Shown: positions 16,205 through 25,680, counted from the first letter of the stretch. The stretch: DNA of 64,000 nt from Flavobacterium psychrophilum (GCA_945872245.1 CAMBZB010000009.1:9257-73256); one strand, 5' to 3'. The notes: generated by a model from the letters alone, not told the origin. A program made the numbers and translations.

Positions 16205-17314
16205 ATGAGAATTTTAAAATATTTTTTTCTTTTACTATTACTTAGCCTGGTGGCATTATCCATTTTTGTAGCAACACAAAAAGGGGAATTTAGCGTGGAA
16301 AGAAGTAGGGTTATCAACTCGCCAAAGTCAGCAGTGTTTAATTACGTGAATGAGACTAAAAATTGGGAAGATTGGAATTCTTGGGCAGTAGAAGATTCTC
16401 TAATTCATGTAACCCTTTCTAAAAACACTTTAGGCAAAGGCAGTTTATGTTCTTGGGAAGGAAAAGCAAGTAGTGGAGATTTAAAAACATTATATATAAA
16501 GGTGAACGATAGCATTTTTCAAACAATGAATTTTAACGGCAACTCCTCTGAAGTTTTTATGAGTTTTAAGGATACTCTAAAAGGCACTAAAGTCACTTGG
16601 AAAGCAATGGGAAAAATGAGTTTTATGTATAAAATCATGAACACTTTTAACGGCGGTGCACAGAAAGTAATTGGCCTGATGTTTGAAAAAAGCTTGACTA
16701 ATTTAGACCGAAAATTGGATTATGAAATAAACACTTATTCGATAAAAGTAAATGGATTATCAAACAAACTCGAAAATTTTTACTTAGAACAAACCTTTAC
16801 CAGTGAAATTTCGAAAATTCCTAAAAACTCGGAAATAGTCATTTCAAAAATCACTAATTTTTGCAAACAGAATACTATTACGATAAGTGGCAAACCATTT
16901 ATAATTTATAATACCTATGATAGCGCCAAAGGACTGGCAAGAATATCAATTTGTATTCCTATCAAAGAAGATATTTTTATAGTGGAAGGAAGTGATATCA
17001 TGTCAAAAAAATTGAAAGCATTTCAAGCAGTAAAAACAACAATGACAGGAGATTATACTCATAGTAAAGCCGCATTGGATAAAACAAAGGAATACATAAA
17101 AGCAAACAATCTCACTAAAGATTTTTCATTTTCGCACGTGGAAGTATTTGTCCTTGGTAAAAAAGAAGAAAAAAGCCCTTCAAAATGGATTACTGAAATT
17201 TATATTCCCGTAAAACCTAAAGGAGCGGCCAAACCATCGACAGCACTTTCTGAAGTGAGCAAAGACAAAACTCTGGAAACTTCACGTGAAAAAGAAATCC
17301 CTTCTGAATTTTAA
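16205..17314 (+). CDS. SRPBCC domain plus GyrI-like effector-binding domain protein
   Basis: Protein of 369 residues with three parts. An N-terminal hydrophobic segment (ILKYFFLLLLLSLVALSIFV) is a membrane anchor or uncleaved signal. Residues about 30-170 look like an SRPBCC/polyketide-cyclase ligand pocket (ERSRVINSPKSAVFNYVNET, NWEDWNSW). Residues about 190-345 look like a GyrI-like small-molecule-binding domain (KAFQAVKTTMTGDYTHSKAA ending WITEIYIPVKP). No DNA-binding or catalytic domain is present. The start has an unusually good AGGAG Shine-Dalgarno seven bases upstream. It precedes the ECF-sigma operon by 64 bases, suggesting ligand sensing or an envelope role. Confidence 0.75.
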   Translation: MRILKYFFLLLLLSLVALSIFVATQKGEFSVERSRVINSPKSAVFNYVNETKNWEDWNSWAVEDSLIHVTLSKNTLGKGSLCSWEGKASSGDLKTLYIKVNDSIFQTMNFNGNSSEVFMSFKDTLKGTKVTWKAMGKMSFMYKIMNTFNGGAQKVIGLMFEKSLTNLDRKLDYEINTYSIKVNGLSNKLENFYLEQTFTSEISKIPKNSEIVISKITNFCKQNTITISGKPFIIYNTYDSAKGLARISICIPIKEDIFIVEGSDIMSKKLKAFQAVKTTMTGDYTHSKAALDKTKEYIKANNLTKDFSFSHVEVFVLGKKEEKSPSKWITEIYIPVKPKGAAKPSTALSEVSKDKTLETSREKEIPSEF

Positions 17315-17378
17315 TATTATTTTTTGAGATTAAACTTTTTTGGTGTTTTACATTCCAAGTTCATAAATAAATACGGTT

Positions 17379-17921
17379 TTGCAAGAAGAAAAAGAATTCA
17401 TCAAGGAATTATTAAACCCCAAGACGCAAAACCAAGCGTTTCAAAAACTCTTGAAGGAATATCAAAAACCCCTCTACAACCATATCCGTACTATCGTCTT
17501 GAATCACGATGACACAGATGATGTATTGCAAAATACTTTTATAAAAGTCTTTCAATATTTGAATAAATTTAAAGGAGAGAGCAAACTTTTTTCATGGATA
17601 TATCGAATTGCCACTAATGAAGCTTTGACTTTTTTAAATCAAAAAGCAAAAATCAATGGAGTAACCTCAGAAACATTACAAAACAAAACCATTGACAACC
17701 TAAAAGCCGACGTCTATTTTGATGGAAATGAAATTCAAATAAAACTGCAAAAAGCAATTGCCTCATTGCCCGAAAAACAACAACTAGTTTTCAAAATGAA
17801 ATATTTTGAAGAGTTGAAATACGAAGAAATATCAGAAATATTAGGGACATCGGTAGGGGCTTTAAAAGCCTCCTATCATCATGCCGTAAAAAAAATCGAA
17901 ACCTTTGTAAAAACAAATTAA
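17379..17921 (+). CDS. ECF-family RNA polymerase sigma factor
   Basis: Sigma-70 family protein of 180 residues. Region 2 is visible as DDTDDVLQNTFIKVFQYLNK and KLFSWIYRIATNEALTFL; region 4 as LPEKQQLVFKMKYFEELKYE with the helix-turn-helix EISEILGTSVGALKASYHHA. The start is the TTG at 17379; there is no ATG upstream in frame near the conserved region. The next gene, 33 bases on, is a small membrane protein fitting an anti-sigma role, and the third encodes a periplasmic protein. This looks like an envelope-responsive regulatory operon. Confidence 0.92.
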   Translation: MQEEKEFIKELLNPKTQNQAFQKLLKEYQKPLYNHIRTIVLNHDDTDDVLQNTFIKVFQYLNKFKGESKLFSWIYRIATNEALTFLNQKAKINGVTSETLQNKTIDNLKADVYFDGNEIQIKLQKAIASLPEKQQLVFKMKYFEELKYEEISEILGTSVGALKASYHHAVKKIETFVKTN

Positions 17922-17954
17922 ACCCTTTACCCATATTTAAGTCTAACGGATATT

Positions 17955-18368
17955 ATGAAAACATTTAAACTAGCGAACGAACCGAAAATAAAGTCTGGGT
18001 TTATAATCCCGGGAAGTTACTTTGACCATTTTTCTGAGAAAGTAATGCAGCAACTACCCAAAGAAGATCCAAAAGTAATTTCGCTTTTTTTAAGAAGAAA
18101 AAGTTGGATGTATGTAGCTGCGACAATTATAGGATTGGGGTTAATCATTCCTATTTACAATGATTTTAGCAACCATTCCTCAGAAATTGACGAAGTAATA
18201 TTAGAAAACTACATCGCTAATAAATCCGATATTTCAGACACAGATTTAGCTAGTCTTCTTGATGAAGAAGACATTCAAAAAATGAGTATTGACTTGAACA
18301 TTGAAGACAAAATTATAGAGAACGAACTATCAACTAATACGAATTTAGAACAACATATAATGAACTAG
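17955..18368 (+). CDS. single-pass membrane protein, candidate anti-sigma factor
   Basis: Protein of 137 residues with no family I can name. It has a cytoplasmic-looking N-terminal 48 residues (containing SGFIIPGSYFDHFSEKVMQQ), one membrane segment WMYVAATIIGLGLIIPIY at about 51-68, and an acidic outer tail rich in Asp and Glu. Its place directly after an ECF sigma gene, with a 6-base gap to the following periplasmic protein, is the usual layout for an anti-sigma factor. No zinc-binding ASD motif is seen, so the role rests on context. Confidence 0.6.
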   Translation: MKTFKLANEPKIKSGFIIPGSYFDHFSEKVMQQLPKEDPKVISLFLRRKSWMYVAATIIGLGLIIPIYNDFSNHSSEIDEVILENYIANKSDISDTDLASLLDEEDIQKMSIDLNIEDKIIENELSTNTNLEQHIMN

Positions 18369-18374
18369 GACACT

Positions 18375-18830
18375 ATGAAAACAAACAAACTACTACTGAT
18401 TATTCTATTTTTATTTTCCATTCATTCTTTTTCCCAAACTAAAGACAAAGAAAAAAGAGAAAAGATAAGGTCCTTAAAAGTGGGTTTTTTAACCACTGAA
18501 TTGTCACTGACACCAGATGAAGCAGCTATTTTTTGGCCACTTTACAATGCTTTTGACAACAAACAAAATGAAATTAGATCGAAGAAGACTAAATCGTTAA
18601 TCGACAGAATCGATGATGAAGCATTTGCTAAAATGAGTGAAAAAGAAGCTTTTGCACTTCTCGCCCAATCAGAAAGTTATGATGAGGATTTATTCCAAAA
18701 TCGCCGTAAATTTATTTCTAGTCTAAAAGGGGTAATTTCTCCAATAAAAATTATAAAATTAAAAAAGGCCGAAGATAACTTCAACAAAAAACTGTTGCAG
18801 CAATATCGGGACAAAGGACCGAGAAAATAG
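18375..18830 (+). CDS. small periplasmic protein of the ECF operon (Spy/CpxP-like in build)
   Basis: Protein of 151 residues with a signal peptide (LLLIILFLFSIHSFS, cleavage near the SFSQ). The mature part is highly charged and helical: KVGFLTTELSLTPDEAAIFW, then ENR/KKT-rich helices and a basic end. The LTxxEAxxFWPLYN pattern recalls the L-T-x-x-Q repeats of Spy/CpxP periplasmic chaperones, but the similarity is loose. Third gene of the sigma operon, six bases after the candidate anti-sigma gene, and followed by a strong terminator. Confidence 0.65.
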   Translation: MKTNKLLLIILFLFSIHSFSQTKDKEKREKIRSLKVGFLTTELSLTPDEAAIFWPLYNAFDNKQNEIRSKKTKSLIDRIDDEAFAKMSEKEAFALLAQSESYDEDLFQNRRKFISSLKGVISPIKIIKLKKAEDNFNKKLLQQYRDKGPRK

Positions 18831-18851
18831 ATTTTTTTGTTTTAAAAAAAT

Positions 18852-18890
18852 AAAAAGCCAAGAACTAGTACTACTGTTTCTTGGCTTTTT
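18852..18890 (+). terminator. terminator of the ECF operon
   Basis: A 13-bp perfect stem (AAAAAGCCAAGAA / TTCTTGGCTTTTT) with a 13-base loop, followed by more Ts, sits 21 bases after the last gene of the sigma operon. The remaining spacer to kup (to 19084) is AT-rich, and I see only the kup -7 box in it. Confidence 0.9.
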
Positions 18891-19053
18891 TTATTTGAAA
18901 TTGGGTGAGCTAGTTTTATTTTTTGAGAAATTGATAGATAATCCGTTTGGTATTATTAATAGCTAATTCGTTATGCCTATAAAAATGAAGATTCAATTAC
19001 GCTCCATTTTTATAATTATTTAATTTTACATTCAATACTATATTTAAAAATAG

Positions 19054-19061
19054 TAAATTTG
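19054..19061 (+). promoter_or_regulatory. -7 promoter box for kup
   Basis: TAAATTTG matches the -7 consensus and ends 23 bases before the kup ATG. Confidence 0.55.
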
Positions 19062-19084
19062 TCCGGTTTTTTATATAAATAAAC

Positions 19085-21046
19085 ATGAGCATTTCGCATA
19101 AAGATTTACACAGTAAGTTAACATTAGGAGGTTTATTAGTTTCGTTGGGAATAATTTATGGTGACATTGGAACTTCACCATTATATGTAATGAAAGCCAT
19201 AATTGGCAACTATGTAATAAATGCTGATATAATTTTAGGAGGGATTTCTTGTGTTTTTTGGACACTTACCCTACAAACGACGATAAAATATGTGCTCATT
19301 ACCTTAAGTGCAGACAACCATGGTGAAGGCGGTATATTTGCCTTGTATGCATTAGTAAAGAAAACTAAAATTCAATGGCTTATTGTACCCGCGATAATCG
19401 GAGGAAGCGCCCTGCTTGCCGATGGCATTATCACCCCCCCCATCTCCGTATCGTCTGCTGTTGAGGGAATTCAAAATTTTTATCCAGAAATAAATACAAT
19501 TCCCATCGTAATTGGAATTTTATTCATATTGTTTACCATTCAGCAATTTGGGTCTAAATTGGTCGGTCGCTTTTTCGCTCCAATGATGCTTTTATGGTTT
19601 GGGATGCTAGGAGTTTTAGGTCTAGTTCAAATTACTAAGCACCCTGAAGTTTTAAAAGCATTTAATCCGTATTATGCCTATAAATTATTATCTATTCACC
19701 CTGAGGGTTTTTATGTTTTAGGATTTGTTTTTTTATGTACCACTGGAGCCGAGGCTTTATATTCGGATATGGGACATTGTGGGCGAAAAAACATTAGAAT
19801 TAGCTGGATTTTTGTAAAGACAACTTTGGTTTTAAACTATTTTGGACAAGCCGCCTACCTCATCAATCATGAAGGACGAACGCTACAAAATATAGGCGGC
19901 AAAAATGCCAACCCTTTTTACTTAATTATGGCCGACTGGTTTCAACCCATAGGAATTATAATTGCAACACTTGCCGCCGTTATAGCGTCACAAGCCTTAA
20001 TAAGTGGTTCATTCACATTGATAAATGAAGCCATGCGATTGAATTTTTGGCCAAAAGTAAAAATAAAATATCCGTCAGAATTAAAAGGACAGTTGTATAT
20101 TCCTTCGATAAATTGGTTATTGTTTTTTGGATGTGTTGGGGTGGTTTTGCACTTTGAAAAATCAAGCAACATGGAACATGCTTATGGCTTAGCCATTATA
20201 TTATGTATGATTATGACAACAGTGCTACTAAATTTTTATATGATATTAAAAAGAGTTAAATTGTATTTCATGGTTCCTTTAATAACTATTTATTTAACAA
20301 TTGAATTTGGATTCCTTATCGCCAATCTTAAAAAGTTTGCCGAGGGTGGCTATGTGACCTTAATTATTGCATTGGTTCTTATATCAGTTATGACTATTTG
20401 GTATTTGGCAAAAAAAATAAATAAGAGCTATACTAAATTCGTAAAAATAGAAGATTATAAAAAAGTATTAGTGGAACTAAGCACTGATTTATCAATACCA
20501 AAATATGCAACCCATTTGGTATATATGACAAATGCGGCAAGAATTGATGAAATTGAGGAAAAAGTAATGTACTCTATTTTACAAAAGCGACCGAAAAGAG
20601 CCGATATCTATTGGTTTGTGCATGTAAACATTTTAAATGAACCCTATAAAACTGAATATAAAGTAACTGAAATTACCAAAGACGATTTGTATCGTGTCGA
20701 TTTTAATTTGGGTTTTAGGGAGCCTACAAAAATAAATTTGATGTTTAAGGAAGTTATTAAAGATATGGTACAAAAAGGAGAGGTCGATATCACAAGTAGG
20801 TATGAATCCTTGAATAAAAATAACATTATTGGTGATTTCAAATTTGTTTTATCTGAAAAATACCTCTCTCATGACAGCGATTTGTTATGGCATGAAAAAA
20901 TAATAATGAACTCATACTTTTTTATTAAAAAATTAAGTTTGTCTGAGGAAAGTGCTTTTGGTTTAGATAGCAGTTCAGTAAAAGTAGAAAAGTTTCCAAT
21001 GGTGCTGCATGCTCCAGAAAATATAGGTTTAACCCGAATTAAGTAA
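19085..21046 (+). CDS. kup: KUP-family potassium uptake protein
   Basis: K+ transporter of 653 residues. The first helix carries the KUP hallmark LGIIYGDIGTSPLYVMKA, and GGIFALYAL, GALLADG-like GSALLADGIITPPISVSSAV and TTGAEALYSDMGHCGR follow. About 12 membrane helices run to residue 445, followed by a cytoplasmic domain of about 200 residues (starting KKINKSYTKFVKIEDYKK). The family imports potassium, probably with protons, and works in osmotic adaptation. ATG start at 19085; monocistronic with its own promoter box and terminator. Confidence 0.95.
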   Translation: MSISHKDLHSKLTLGGLLVSLGIIYGDIGTSPLYVMKAIIGNYVINADIILGGISCVFWTLTLQTTIKYVLITLSADNHGEGGIFALYALVKKTKIQWLIVPAIIGGSALLADGIITPPISVSSAVEGIQNFYPEINTIPIVIGILFILFTIQQFGSKLVGRFFAPMMLLWFGMLGVLGLVQITKHPEVLKAFNPYYAYKLLSIHPEGFYVLGFVFLCTTGAEALYSDMGHCGRKNIRISWIFVKTTLVLNYFGQAAYLINHEGRTLQNIGGKNANPFYLIMADWFQPIGIIIATLAAVIASQALISGSFTLINEAMRLNFWPKVKIKYPSELKGQLYIPSINWLLFFGCVGVVLHFEKSSNMEHAYGLAIILCMIMTTVLLNFYMILKRVKLYFMVPLITIYLTIEFGFLIANLKKFAEGGYVTLIIALVLISVMTIWYLAKKINKSYTKFVKIEDYKKVLVELSTDLSIPKYATHLVYMTNAARIDEIEEKVMYSILQKRPKRADIYWFVHVNILNEPYKTEYKVTEITKDDLYRVDFNLGFREPTKINLMFKEVIKDMVQKGEVDITSRYESLNKNNIIGDFKFVLSEKYLSHDSDLLWHEKIIMNSYFFIKKLSLSEESAFGLDSSSVKVEKFPMVLHAPENIGLTRIK

Positions 21047-21071
21047 AGCACTATTTAACAAATATAAAAAT

Positions 21072-21100
21072 ACACTGTTCACAATTGCAGTGTTTTTTTT
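21072..21100 (+). terminator. terminator of kup
   Basis: ACACTG and CAGTGT pair around a ten-base loop, extended by A/T pairs, followed by eight Ts. It lies 25 bases after the kup stop. Confidence 0.75.
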
Positions 21101-21158
21101 TGGCCAAATACTAAAGAATAACATTCAATATTAAAAATTTAATTTAAATCTTTAGTAG

Positions 21159-21166
21159 TACATTTG
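21159..21166 (+). promoter_or_regulatory. -7 promoter box for the RsmB-type methyltransferase
   Basis: TACATTTG matches TAnnTTTG and ends 17 bases before the ATG at 21184. Confidence 0.55.
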
Positions 21167-21183
21167 CAACTCAATTATTAAAA

Positions 21184-22419
21184 ATGAGATTACACCGAAA
21201 TTTAGTATATACAACCATTGACGCCTTGAATGCCATTTTTAACGAAGGCGAATATGCCGATAAAGTTGTGGCACGATCCCTGAAAAAAGACAAACGCTGG
21301 GGAAGTTCCGATAGAAAATTTGTTGCCGAAACCATTTACGAAATTGTACGCTGGAAAAGATTATATGCCGAAATTGCAGAAGTAAAAGAACCTTTTGACA
21401 GAGACAATCTTTGGAGGATGTTTTCTGTTTGGGCGGTCTTAAGAGGCTATCCAATCCCAGATTGGCGTCAACTAGAAGGAACTCCAGAAAGAAAAATAAA
21501 AGGACGTTTTGACGAACTTTCAAAAATCAGAGCTTTGAAAGAGTCCATCCCAGATTGGATGGACGAATTGGGAGTGAAAGAATTAGGCGAAAAAATTTGG
21601 GAAAAAGAAATTGCAGCCCAAAACCAACCCGCAAAAGTAATTCTTAGGGTAAACACCTTAAAAACCAATAAAGAATCTCTGAGAGCCATCCTGATGGACT
21701 TGAACATTGAAACGGAATTCTTGAAAGACCAACCTGACGCTTTAGTTCTAAAAGAAAGGGCTAACGTATTCTTGACGGATGCTTTTAAACAAGGTTTTTT
21801 CGAAGTTCAGGATGCCAATTCTCAACTTGTCGCCGCTTTCCTTGACGTAAAACCCGGAATGAGAGTGGTTGACACCTGTGCTGGTGCAGGGGGAAAAACG
21901 TTGCATATTGCCGCATTGATGGAAAACAAAGGGCAATTAATCGCAATGGATTTGTACGAAAGTAAGTTGAAGCAATTAAAGTTGAGAGCCAAGAGAGACG
22001 GTGCTTTCAATATTGAATACCGCATTATCGATTCTACCAAAATCATCAAGAAACTACATGAAAAAGCAGACAGAGTTCTGATTGACGCACCTTGCAGCGG
22101 CTTGGGAGTTCTGAAAAGAAATCCTGATGCCAAATGGAAATTACAACCCGAATTTATCGATAATATTAGAAAAGTTCAATCCGAAGTGTTGGAGAGTTAC
22201 TCCAAAATTGTAAAACCAGGCGGGAAATTAGTATATGCCACTTGTTCTATTTTACCTTCTGAAAATCAAGAACAAGTTAAAAAATTCTTAGCAACAGAAA
22301 TTGGAAAACAATTTGACTTTATAAAAGACCAAAAGATATTGGCTCACGAGTCAGGTTTCGATGGATTTTATATGGCTTTATTGGAACGAAAAGAAAGTTT
22401 GGAACTGAAGAGAGAATAA
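21184..22419 (+). CDS. RsmB/NOP-family RNA (cytosine-5-) methyltransferase
   Basis: Class I SAM-dependent RNA m5C methyltransferase of 411 residues. The SAM site is VVDTCAGAGGKTLHIAALM, motif IV is LIDAPCSGLGVLKRNPDAKW with one catalytic cysteine, and motif VI is LVYATCSILPSENQEQV with the second. The N-terminal 140 residues are helical, as in the NusB-like domain of RsmB, but shortened. The probable target is 16S rRNA (C967 in E. coli numbering); other rRNA sites are possible. Start ATG 21184 with a -7 box 17 bases upstream. Its terminator is shared with rho. Confidence 0.88.
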   Translation: MRLHRNLVYTTIDALNAIFNEGEYADKVVARSLKKDKRWGSSDRKFVAETIYEIVRWKRLYAEIAEVKEPFDRDNLWRMFSVWAVLRGYPIPDWRQLEGTPERKIKGRFDELSKIRALKESIPDWMDELGVKELGEKIWEKEIAAQNQPAKVILRVNTLKTNKESLRAILMDLNIETEFLKDQPDALVLKERANVFLTDAFKQGFFEVQDANSQLVAAFLDVKPGMRVVDTCAGAGGKTLHIAALMENKGQLIAMDLYESKLKQLKLRAKRDGAFNIEYRIIDSTKIIKKLHEKADRVLIDAPCSGLGVLKRNPDAKWKLQPEFIDNIRKVQSEVLESYSKIVKPGGKLVYATCSILPSENQEQVKKFLATEIGKQFDFIKDQKILAHESGFDGFYMALLERKESLELKRE

Positions 22420-22443
22420 AGATTTTAGATTCTAAATTCACAA

Positions 22444-22469
22444 AAAAAATCCTCTATTGAGGATTTTTT
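22444..22469. terminator. bidirectional terminator between rsmB-like gene and rho
   Basis: AAAAAATCCTC and GAGGATTTTTT form an 11-bp perfect stem with a TATT loop. The genes on both sides converge on it. Confidence 0.88.
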
Positions 22470-22507
22470 TTTTGCTTTTTATCTATTTTCTTAATTCTAA
22501 ATTTCTT

Positions 22508-24280
22508 TTAATCATTCATCGAAATCAAGAACTCTTCATTATTCTTCGTTTTCTTGAAACGATCATTGATAAAATCCATAGCTTCGACAGGATTCATATC
22601 CGAAAGATATTTTCTCATTATCCACATTCTTTGTAATGTTTTTGGATCAAGTAATAAGTCATCTCGTCTCGTACTTGAAGATGTTAAATCAATCGCAGGG
22701 AAAATACGTTTGTTGGCAATTTTACGATCCAACTGCAATTCCATATTTCCGGTTCCTTTGAATTCCTCAAAAATAACTTCGTCCATTTTTGAACCAGTTT
22801 CAGTCAATGCTGTGGCTATGATGCTCAATGAACCTCCATTTTCAACATTTCTGGCCGCTCCAAAAAAGCGTTTTGGTTTTTGCAACGCATTGGCATCAAC
22901 ACCACCACTCAATACTTTACCAGATGCAGGTTGAACCGTGTTATAAGCTCTAGCCAAACGCGTAATGGAATCCAATAGAATCACTACATCGTGACCACAT
23001 TCCACTAGGCGTTTTGATTTTTCGAGAACAATATTGGCTATTTTAACGTGTTCTTGTGGTTCTCTATCAAAAGTTGAAGCAATCACTTCACCTCGAACGC
23101 TTCGTTGCATATCAGTTACCTCTTCCGGGCGTTCATCTATCAATAAAACAATCAAATAAACCTCAGGATGGTTTGCGGCAATGGCATTTGCAATGTCTTT
23201 TAGCAACATTGTTTTACCCGTTTTGGGTTGTGCCACAATCATACCGCGTTGCCCTTTTCCTATTGGCGAAAACAAATCAATAATTCGGGTAGAAATAGTG
23301 CTTTGTCTTTCGGCTAATTTGAATTTTTCTGACGGAAAAACAGGAGTCAAATGTTCGAATGAAACTCTGTCACGAACCACTTGCGGATCATGTCCGTTGA
23401 TTTTTAACACCCGAACTAATGGAAAGAATTTCTCACCTTCTTTTGGAGGACGAACCACTCCTTTAACAGTATCTCCAGTTTTAAGTCCGAACAATCTAAT
23501 TTGAGAAGTCGACAAATAAATATCATCTGGAGAAGCTAGATAATTATAATCCGATGAGCGAAGGAAACCATATCCGTCAGGCATCATTTCAAGAACACCT
23601 TCACTTTCTATAATACCATCAAATTCAAAATCAGAATCCCTAAAGTTGTTTTTCTTGGTTTTGAAATTTGGGTTCACATTTCCGTTACCGTTTTGATTTA
23701 CTTCGTCAGTTCGCTTTCGCTCGTGTGGATTTGGAATTTGTTTGTGAAGTTGATTGGGATTTATTTTTTTGGAGGGAACACTAATTTCGGAATTTTCAGG
23801 AGGAGTAATTTCCGAATCTGACTCATTTTCTTTAGCTGTTTCATTGTCTCCAGTGGCAGCTTTTGCTTCTTCTTTTTGCTTTTGCAAAGCCATCTTTTTT
23901 TCGTAGGCTGACTTATTAAATTTAATAATCTTACCTACTTTCTTTTCAGAACTATTTTCTGTAAGTGCTATTTCCGGAACCTCATTTTCTATAACAGGAG
24001 AATCTACTAGTATTGAGGTTTCTGTATTGTCGAAAAGAGAAGTGTTTGAAGAATTTTTAATAGCAGTTTTTTTATCGGCTAAAATTCGAGCCCTTTTTGG
24101 CTTATCATCCTCAACAGCATTACTATTAGATACCGATGGTGTATTTGCTGATTGGAGTTCTAAAATTTGGCTGATTAGTGCCTCTTTTTTTACACCGTTG
24201 AATTTTATTGTTTTGGCTGATTTAGCTATTTCTTGAAGCTCAGAAAGCTTCATTTCTTTTAATGCAGAAATTTCAAACAT
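22508..24280 (-). CDS. rho: transcription termination factor Rho with long N-terminal insertion
   Basis: Rho helicase of 590 residues, against 419 in E. coli. The order is: Rho_N/SAP-like helices (1-45, [20 protein letters not shown]); a low-complexity polar insertion (about 47-217, rich in Asn, Glu, Lys and Ser); the cold-shock RNA-binding domain ([20 protein letters not shown] to NGHDP, about 228-298); and the RecA-like ATPase with Walker [10 protein letters not shown] (350-358), [20 protein letters not shown], the Q-loop [14 protein letters not shown] and [20 protein letters not shown]. It is a hexameric RNA-dependent ATPase that releases transcripts. DUF4293 diverges upstream. Confidence 0.96.
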   Translation of the reverse strand: MFEISALKEMKLSELQEIAKSAKTIKFNGVKKEALISQILELQSANTPSVSNSNAVEDDKPKRARILADKKTAIKNSSNTSLFDNTETSILVDSPVIENEVPEIALTENSSEKKVGKIIKFNKSAYEKKMALQKQKEEAKAATGDNETAKENESDSEITPPENSEISVPSKKINPNQLHKQIPNPHERKRTDEVNQNGNGNVNPNFKTKKNNFRDSDFEFDGIIESEGVLEMMPDGYGFLRSSDYNYLASPDDIYLSTSQIRLFGLKTGDTVKGVVRPPKEGEKFFPLVRVLKINGHDPQVVRDRVSFEHLTPVFPSEKFKLAERQSTISTRIIDLFSPIGKGQRGMIVAQPKTGKTMLLKDIANAIAANHPEVYLIVLLIDERPEEVTDMQRSVRGEVIASTFDREPQEHVKIANIVLEKSKRLVECGHDVVILLDSITRLARAYNTVQPASGKVLSGGVDANALQKPKRFFGAARNVENGGSLSIIATALTETGSKMDEVIFEEFKGTGNMELQLDRKIANKRIFPAIDLTSSSTRRDDLLLDPKTLQRMWIMRKYLSDMNPVEAMDFINDRFKKTKNNEEFLISMND

Positions 24281-24461
24281 AAATGTTCTATAAGTTTAAT
24301 TAAAGTGGGAATTGCGAAAATTGCGAGGTGATTTTTTTGATTGTGAACTGACCGAAGAATGAAGTACTTACGGTTTTGTTATGCAATATTACGAATAAAT
24401 TTTAATCATACAATAGTATTTCTTAAAAAGAAAATATATTTTTGTGAAAGAAATTAAGATA

Positions 24462-24875
24462 ATGATACAAAGAATTCAAACCATATATTTACTTCTTGCC
24501 TTTGTGGTGACAGGTATTTTACCGTTTTTCATTCCTTTGTGGTCAATGACTGATGGTTCCTCCTACTTTTTCATGCAAAATCAAGTCTACGTTGTGGTAC
24601 TAGGCCTGAGTACAACACTATCTTTGTTGAGTATTGTTTCGTATAAAAAAAGACAAAATCAATTTGTTATTGACAGGTTGAATATAATTTTAAATTTAAT
24701 TTTATTAGGCTTGTTTGTATATCGTTCGCTAAATTTATCTGGAGAAACAATAGCTGTTTCGGAGAAAGGTATTGGGATGTTTCTACCTATTGTTGCTATC
24801 GTATTATTAGTCTTAGCTAATAAGGCCATCAAAAAGGACGAAGATCTTGTAAAATCTGTGGATAGATTGAGATAA
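24462..24875 (+). CDS. DUF4293-family membrane protein
   Basis: Integral membrane protein of 137 residues with four hydrophobic segments (TIYLLLAFVVTGILPFFI; VVVLGLSTTLSLLSIVSY; LNIILNLILLGLFVY; IGMFLPIVAIVLLVLANKAI). The MIQRIQT start and the overall build match the DUF4293 family found next to rho in Bacteroidota. I chose the ATG at 24462; a GTG six codons earlier is in frame but gives a non-family N-terminus. Divergent from rho. Function unknown. A strong terminator follows. Confidence 0.8.
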   Translation: MIQRIQTIYLLLAFVVTGILPFFIPLWSMTDGSSYFFMQNQVYVVVLGLSTTLSLLSIVSYKKRQNQFVIDRLNIILNLILLGLFVYRSLNLSGETIAVSEKGIGMFLPIVAIVLLVLANKAIKKDEDLVKSVDRLR

Positions 24876-24905
24876 TCCTATAAACTTAGTTTATTAGTGC
24901 GAAGG

Positions 24906-24933
24906 AAACCCGAATGTAAGTTCGGGTTTTTTT
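24906..24933 (+). terminator. terminator after the DUF4293 gene
   Basis: AAACCCGAA and TTCGGGTTT form a 9-bp stem with a six-base loop, followed by a T run. Confidence 0.9.
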
Positions 24934-24976
24934 GTACAATACTTTTAGATGGAATATTACAACTGACCGCTAAAAA

Positions 24977-25471
24977 CTACTTCTTCCCTATTTCAATTAT
25001 TTCCAAATCTTTTATTTTATCCCCATCAATCACGAAACGCAACATAGTTCTAACCTGATGAAAGCCGCTTTTTCCGGCAGCACCGGGATTCATATGCAAA
25101 AGGTTGTTTTTCTTGTCAAAAATTACTTTTAGAATATGGGAATGACCACAAATAAATAATTTTGGTGGGTTTGCTGCCATTTCGGCTTTGATTGCCGGAT
25201 TGTATTTCCCAGGATACCCACCAATATGGGTAATCCAAACAGCAACTTCTTCGCACATAAATCTATTGTGCAACGGAAATTCCATTCGGGCTTTATCATC
25301 ATCAATATTACCATAAACGCAGTGCAAAGGTTTCATTTTCTTAATCGTGTCCGTCACCACTAAATCTCCAATATCACCAGCATGCCATACATCGTCAGCC
25401 AGTGCAACATATTTTAAAATCGTTTCATCTATATGACTGTGCGTGTCGGAAAGCAGAAGAATTTTTTTCAT
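24977..25471 (-). CDS. YfcE/MJ0936-type metallophosphoesterase
   Basis: Calcineurin-like phosphoesterase of 164 residues. All metal-site motifs are present: LLLSDTHSHID, WHAGDIGD, VYGNIDD, and FICGHSHI with HMNPGAAG. Family members hydrolyse phosphodiesters or phosphomonoesters with two divalent metals in the cytoplasm; the natural substrate is generally unknown. ATG at 25471. It diverges from truA across a spacer that holds a GC-rich repeat-like patch. Confidence 0.9.
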   Translation of the reverse strand: MKKILLLSDTHSHIDETILKYVALADDVWHAGDIGDLVVTDTIKKMKPLHCVYGNIDDDKARMEFPLHNRFMCEEVAVWITHIGGYPGKYNPAIKAEMAANPPKLFICGHSHILKVIFDKKNNLLHMNPGAAGKSGFHQVRTMLRFVIDGDKIKDLEIIEIGKK

Positions 25472-25474
25472 TTT

Positions 25475-25531
25475 GTTATTTCGAGGAACGACTTGTCCGC
25501 TTAGTCGGGAGCAATCGTATCGCTATTTTTC
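25475..25531 (-). repeat. GC-rich repeat-like patch upstream of truA
   Basis: A GC-richer stretch in an otherwise AT-rich spacer. On the minus strand it reads GCTC, seven bases, then AGCGGACAAG; the same GCTC-N7-AGCGGACA spacing occurs inside truA at 25802-25820. It also contains AGCGATA, again shared with truA, and the short inverted pair CGACT/AGTCG. I infer a copy of a dispersed short repeat. Confidence 0.45.
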
Positions 25532-25627
25532 AATTAAGCTACAAAGTTATTATTTATGATGGAAGATTTACAATTTTTGATTTTCGACTTGGAAAAACTT
25601 TAAAAGTATAATCAACTAAAATCTTTG

Positions 25628-25635
25628 TAAATTTG
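25628..25635 (+). promoter_or_regulatory. -7 promoter box for truA
   Basis: TAAATTTG matches the -7 consensus. It overlaps the in-frame TTG at 25633, which argues against that codon as the truA start and for the TTG at 25681. Confidence 0.5.
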
Positions 25636-25680
25636 CCAATATTAATCTGTTCACTGAACACAGAATACTGCACACTAAAC

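Noticed and set aside
17324..17512. Short frame overlapping the ECF sigma start
   Set aside because: It overlaps the sigma gene in another frame and shows no recognisable motif.
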